Below are positions 61,014 to 64,000 of a stretch of DNA of 64,000 nucleotides, in pieces (within the stretch, counting starts at the first letter, position 1; each line of letters opens with the position of its first letter). The stretch covers positions 268,333-332,332 of the forward strand of contig JAPLFQ010000021.1 of the NCBI GenBank assembly GCA_026390595.1, written 5' to 3'. The notes beneath the pieces are model-generated. The model had not been told where the DNA came from and did not search any database. It saw only the letters and a list, made by a program, of their open reading frames with translations. This stretch comes from Ignavibacteriales bacterium. GTDB lineage: Bacteria; Bacteroidota; Ignavibacteria; UBA10030. A program made the translations under genes and the position numbers.

Positions 61014-63872
61014 CTATTTCCCTACCGGCTTCCCTTCCTTATCAACAAGAATCGGGTCTCCCAAGCCGAGTTCCTTCAGCTTGTCAAACTGTGTTTCCTT
61101 GTCTCCCACAATCACAAAAACCAGCTTGTCAGGATGCAGGTACTTCTGTGAGAGCGCCTTGTGCTCTTCGAGTGTCATGTTCAGCACCATCGCTTCGCGC
61201 TGCTTGATGTAATCGAAGGGGAGGCCGTACGTCACGATCGGATTCAGCATGCCGCCCAATTGCTGGAGTGTCTCGAATCGTCCAGCATTGCTCTTGAGCA
61301 GAGTGCTCTTCACGAGGTTCAGATCATCAGCCGTGATTCCCTGGCGATACTTCGCGATCTCGTCCTTCACAATCTGCGCGGTCTCAAACGTCGCATTCGT
61401 TTGCACCTGAGTCGTCATTCTGAACGACCCGGGATAGAGCGAACCCGAAAACGCCGACCGCGCTCCGTATGTGAATGATTTCGTTTCACGGAGGATCATG
61501 TTGAAAACGCTGGAGAAATCTCCTCCCAGCTTGTAGTTCATGACGATCGTTCTATAATAGTCGGGATCCGATGCCGCAAGGCTGATATGACCGACGTTGA
61601 ACACCGATTGCTTGGCTTTCGGCATGTCCACAAAATAGACGCCAGGCCTCGCAGCATGGGTGACCTTCACATCGGGAAGCTTCACTTCTTTGGCTTTCCA
61701 GTCTTTCAATCCATCAAAGAGCTGAAGAGCGTCTCCTTTGGAGATATCCCCCAGGACCATGATCTTCGCCATCGACGACGAGAAGTATTTGTCATAATAC
61801 GCCTTCAAATCTTCGATTGTCATGCTTTCGATGGATTTTGGAGAGCCCATGGCGCTATTGGAGAGGATGTTGTCATCACCGTAGATCAACTTGTCGAAAA
61901 CACTCGACGAAATCGACGTGAGTGAAGTCTCCGATCGCTTCAGGGTTTCAATCGTTTGAGCCTTGGCAAGCGCAAACTCCTTTTCATCCCAGCGAGGCTC
62001 GAACATCATCTCTTTCGCCAGCGCGAACACTTCCCTCAACTTGCCCGACAGGCAGCTGCCGCTCAGAGTAATGGACTCTTCCGTCCCCGAGATGCTGACA
62101 TTCGCCCCCAAATCCTCGATCGCTTCCTGCAGCTCGACGGGCGTCCTGGTTTTTGTTCCCTGGTTCATGAGGCGACCGACTAAATAGGCGGCGCCGATTT
62201 TTCCGGGACCATCGAGGAGCATCCCGCCTTTGATGATGATGGAGAAATCCGCAATCGGGAAATCGCTCTTCTGTATGCCGTACATTTCGATGCCATTGGA
62301 CGTCTTGGCGGTCCAGATCGAGGGGACGGTGACCGCTGGTTCGGGACCCTTTGGCGGCTCTTTCGTCCTGTCAATCTTCGAAGGGATCGGCCCGATATTG
62401 TAGGTCCCCACATCTCTCTTCGTACCGGCTTTGTCAACGGATTCTTCAGGGACAACGAACGCCGGGGAGTTTGGAGCTGCAAGGTCAGTCTTGCCGCTCG
62501 GCACAGTGCTCAACAGAACATAGTTCTGTCCCTTGATGTATTTGTTGTACACACGCCATACATCGTCTTTGGTGACACTCATGGAGTTCTGCAGATCCAC
62601 AGCCATATAGTCGGGCGAACCCGTCATCAGATTGTAGTTCCCAAGCTGTGTCGCTTTGCCGAAGATGCTGCTCGCTGATGTATAGAAACGGTATTCAAGT
62701 CCCGCTTTCTGGCGGGCGACATCCTGCTCCGTGAATCCTTCTTTTTCAAATCTCTCAAACGATTCCTTGATAGCCGCTTCGACATCCCCCAGCTTCACAT
62801 TCGGAAATGCCCGGACACTGATCTGCATTGCTCCGGCAACTTCCTGGCTCCCCTGGAACACCGACACCGCTGAACCTCCGCCACCACCGCGGCCAAACCC
62901 CCTGCCGCCCGAACCGCCGGGCGCGAGTTTCTTCTCTTCCACGAGAATTTTGATCAGCGGAGATTTCTTGGCCGAGAGAATACGCGAGAGAAATGAGAGC
63001 GCATACGAGTCCTTGCTGTATTGCTCTACGGTCGGAAACGTCATGGTCAGTTGCGGCGCATTGGCAAGGTAGTCCTCGAACATCGCGCGCTTTGTCTCGC
63101 TGAGCTTCACAGGCATCTTCGCCAACGACTTCGGCTTCGGCGACGAAGGAATCTCGGCGAAGTACTTGTCGATCCATTGTTTTGTCTGGGCGACATCGAT
63201 ATCTCCGGACACGACGAGCGTCGCATTGCTTGGACCGTAGTACTTATCGTGGAAATCGATGGCATCCTGGATTTTTGCATTCGCCAGATCTTCCAGCGAT
63301 CCGATCACCTGCCAGTTGTACGGATGGTTCTCGGGGTAGGTCAGTTTGTCAACGATGTAGCTCGTCTGCGAATACGGCGAGGTTTCCCCCTGGCGCTTCT
63401 CGTTTTGCACTACGTTCTGCTGCGTGATGAACGTCTGAGGGTTGATCTTGCTCTTGAGGAATCCCATTCTGTCAGATTCCATCCACAGAACCATCTCGAG
63501 GGCATTTTTGGGAACCACTTCATAGTAGTTCGTCCGGTCCGTGTTCGTCGAACCATTGACGTTTGTCGCCCCTGCTGTCTGGAGCTTTTTGAACCACTGT
63601 CCCTGCGGTATATTCTGCGATTCGTTGAATCGCAAGTGCTCGAAGAGATGTGCGAATCCGGTCCTGCCTTTTTCTTCTCTCGCCGATCCGACATGATAGA
63701 CGATATAGACCGCGACGATCGGGTTTGAATGATCGACGTGGAGGATCACATCCATCCCGTTCGAGAGAGCATATTTCTCGTACGGAATCTTGAACTCCTT
63801 TTTGTCGGCTGCTTGCGTACTCATAGCGAAGCAGAGCAACACGGTGACGACGGTAAACAGCTTTCTTGCCAT
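61014..63872 (-). CDS. Two-lobe M16 zinc peptidase (pitrilysin-type, fused)
   Basis: 952 residues: catalytic and non-catalytic M16 halves in one chain. Signal peptide about 1-21 (ending TQAA), GGAGG before the ATG. Zinc motif HLFEH at 75-79 in GFAHLFEHLRFNES, with the distal Glu in VVQNEKRQGE. A Gly-rich loop (GGSGGRGFGRGGGGG, about 325-340) sits between the first two subdomains. The second half begins near TSNGIEMYGIQKSDFPIADF and carries no HxxEH. It is periplasmic or outer-envelope, probably acting on small peptides like the separate M16 pair at 55013-57787. Confidence 0.93.
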   Translation of the reverse strand: MARKLFTVVTVLLCFAMSTQAADKKEFKIPYEKYALSNGMDVILHVDHSNPIVAVYIVYHVGSAREEKGRTGFAHLFEHLRFNESQNIPQGQWFKKLQTAGATNVNGSTNTDRTNYYEVVPKNALEMVLWMESDRMGFLKSKINPQTFITQQNVVQNEKRQGETSPYSQTSYIVDKLTYPENHPYNWQVIGSLEDLANAKIQDAIDFHDKYYGPSNATLVVSGDIDVAQTKQWIDKYFAEIPSSPKPKSLAKMPVKLSETKRAMFEDYLANAPQLTMTFPTVEQYSKDSYALSFLSRILSAKKSPLIKILVEEKKLAPGGSGGRGFGRGGGGGSAVSVFQGSQEVAGAMQISVRAFPNVKLGDVEAAIKESFERFEKEGFTEQDVARQKAGLEYRFYTSASSIFGKATQLGNYNLMTGSPDYMAVDLQNSMSVTKDDVWRVYNKYIKGQNYVLLSTVPSGKTDLAAPNSPAFVVPEESVDKAGTKRDVGTYNIGPIPSKIDRTKEPPKGPEPAVTVPSIWTAKTSNGIEMYGIQKSDFPIADFSIIIKGGMLLDGPGKIGAAYLVGRLMNQGTKTRTPVELQEAIEDLGANVSISGTEESITLSGSCLSGKLREVFALAKEMMFEPRWDEKEFALAKAQTIETLKRSETSLTSISSSVFDKLIYGDDNILSNSAMGSPKSIESMTIEDLKAYYDKYFSSSMAKIMVLGDISKGDALQLFDGLKDWKAKEVKLPDVKVTHAARPGVYFVDMPKAKQSVFNVGHISLAASDPDYYRTIVMNYKLGGDFSSVFNMILRETKSFTYGARSAFSGSLYPGSFRMTTQVQTNATFETAQIVKDEIAKYRQGITADDLNLVKSTLLKSNAGRFETLQQLGGMLNPIVTYGLPFDYIKQREAMVLNMTLEEHKALSQKYLHPDKLVFVIVGDKETQFDKLKELGLGDPILVDKEGKPVGK

Positions 63873-64000
63873 GATTTCCTCCGGGGAAATGAACAGATGA
63901 CTGGATTTGAAGGATATAAGGACTCGGTATTCTCGCCGCGGAACGACTGGAGGTGCTTCTGAACCCTGAAAGTCAATGGATGGTCCTGAATCATGTCTTA
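63873..64000. other. Window edge, no gene seen
   Basis: The last 128 bases are the leader of the M16 gene. I see no consensus promoter and no neighbouring gene start. Confidence 0.5.

Overview
The window looks like chromosomal DNA from a Bacteroidota-type bacterium, most likely on the Chlorobiota/Ignavibacteriota side. Three lines of evidence support this. First, three secreted proteins end in type IX secretion (T9SS) C-terminal domains with the NYPNPFNP signature. Second, there are outer-membrane beta-barrel and TonB-dependent receptor genes. Third, promoters have the Bacteroidota form (TTG, exactly 20 bases, then TAnnTTTG) at seven places. UGA is a normal stop here. Almost all genes lie on the minus strand; only the T9SS protein at 40037 and the GNAT gene at 53596 run clearly the other way. 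I see no rRNA, tRNA, CRISPR array or insertion sequence.

Layout from left to right (transcription mostly leftward). 1-7.3 kb: an M14 peptidase, a tiny helix-turn-helix protein, a TonB-dependent receptor, an unusual P-loop NTPase fused to a membrane domain, and the first codons of an aldolase-like gene. 7.4-14.1 kb: a lipoprotein, two glycosidase-like proteins, an alpha/beta hydrolase and an AlaX-type editing protein. 14.3-22.8 kb: a six-PAS hybrid histidine kinase with its own REC-REC-HPt relay, an MttB-family methyltransferase, an APC permease and a matrixin-like protease. 22.9-26.7 kb: a serine hydrolase, an anmK gene interrupted by one in-frame TGA, and a small outer-membrane barrel. 27-41 kb: a giant Ycf48-like/FN3 T9SS protein, an SGNH-like T9SS protein, an M1 aminopeptidase, a PQQ-propeller protein and a further T9SS protein.

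41-48.3 kb is the most accessory-looking part: small metabolic and hypothetical genes, a LecA-like lectin domain, an HNH nuclease, a broken XRE-S24 repressor, and a four-gene signalling operon (exported CPPYCG protein, multi-span membrane protein, PAS histidine kinase, NarL-type regulator). Two identical 27-bp palindromic sites sit in the same geometry relative to predicted promoters of the operon and of the broken repressor. This is the best candidate for an undescribed regulatory module. 48.3-64 kb: an outer-membrane receptor with a glycine-rich insert, malic enzyme, a GNAT, a CheY-like regulator, three M16 peptidases and a GH31 glucosidase with an inserted jelly-roll domain.

Taken together the window serves a heterotroph that degrades peptides and glycans outside the cell or in the periplasm (M1, M14, M16, GH31, GHL10), takes products up through TonB receptors, displays large T9SS proteins, and senses through PAS kinases. 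Many start codons were moved inward from the longest reading frame because a Shine-Dalgarno sequence and signal peptide or lipobox fit better; three of these starts are TTG.
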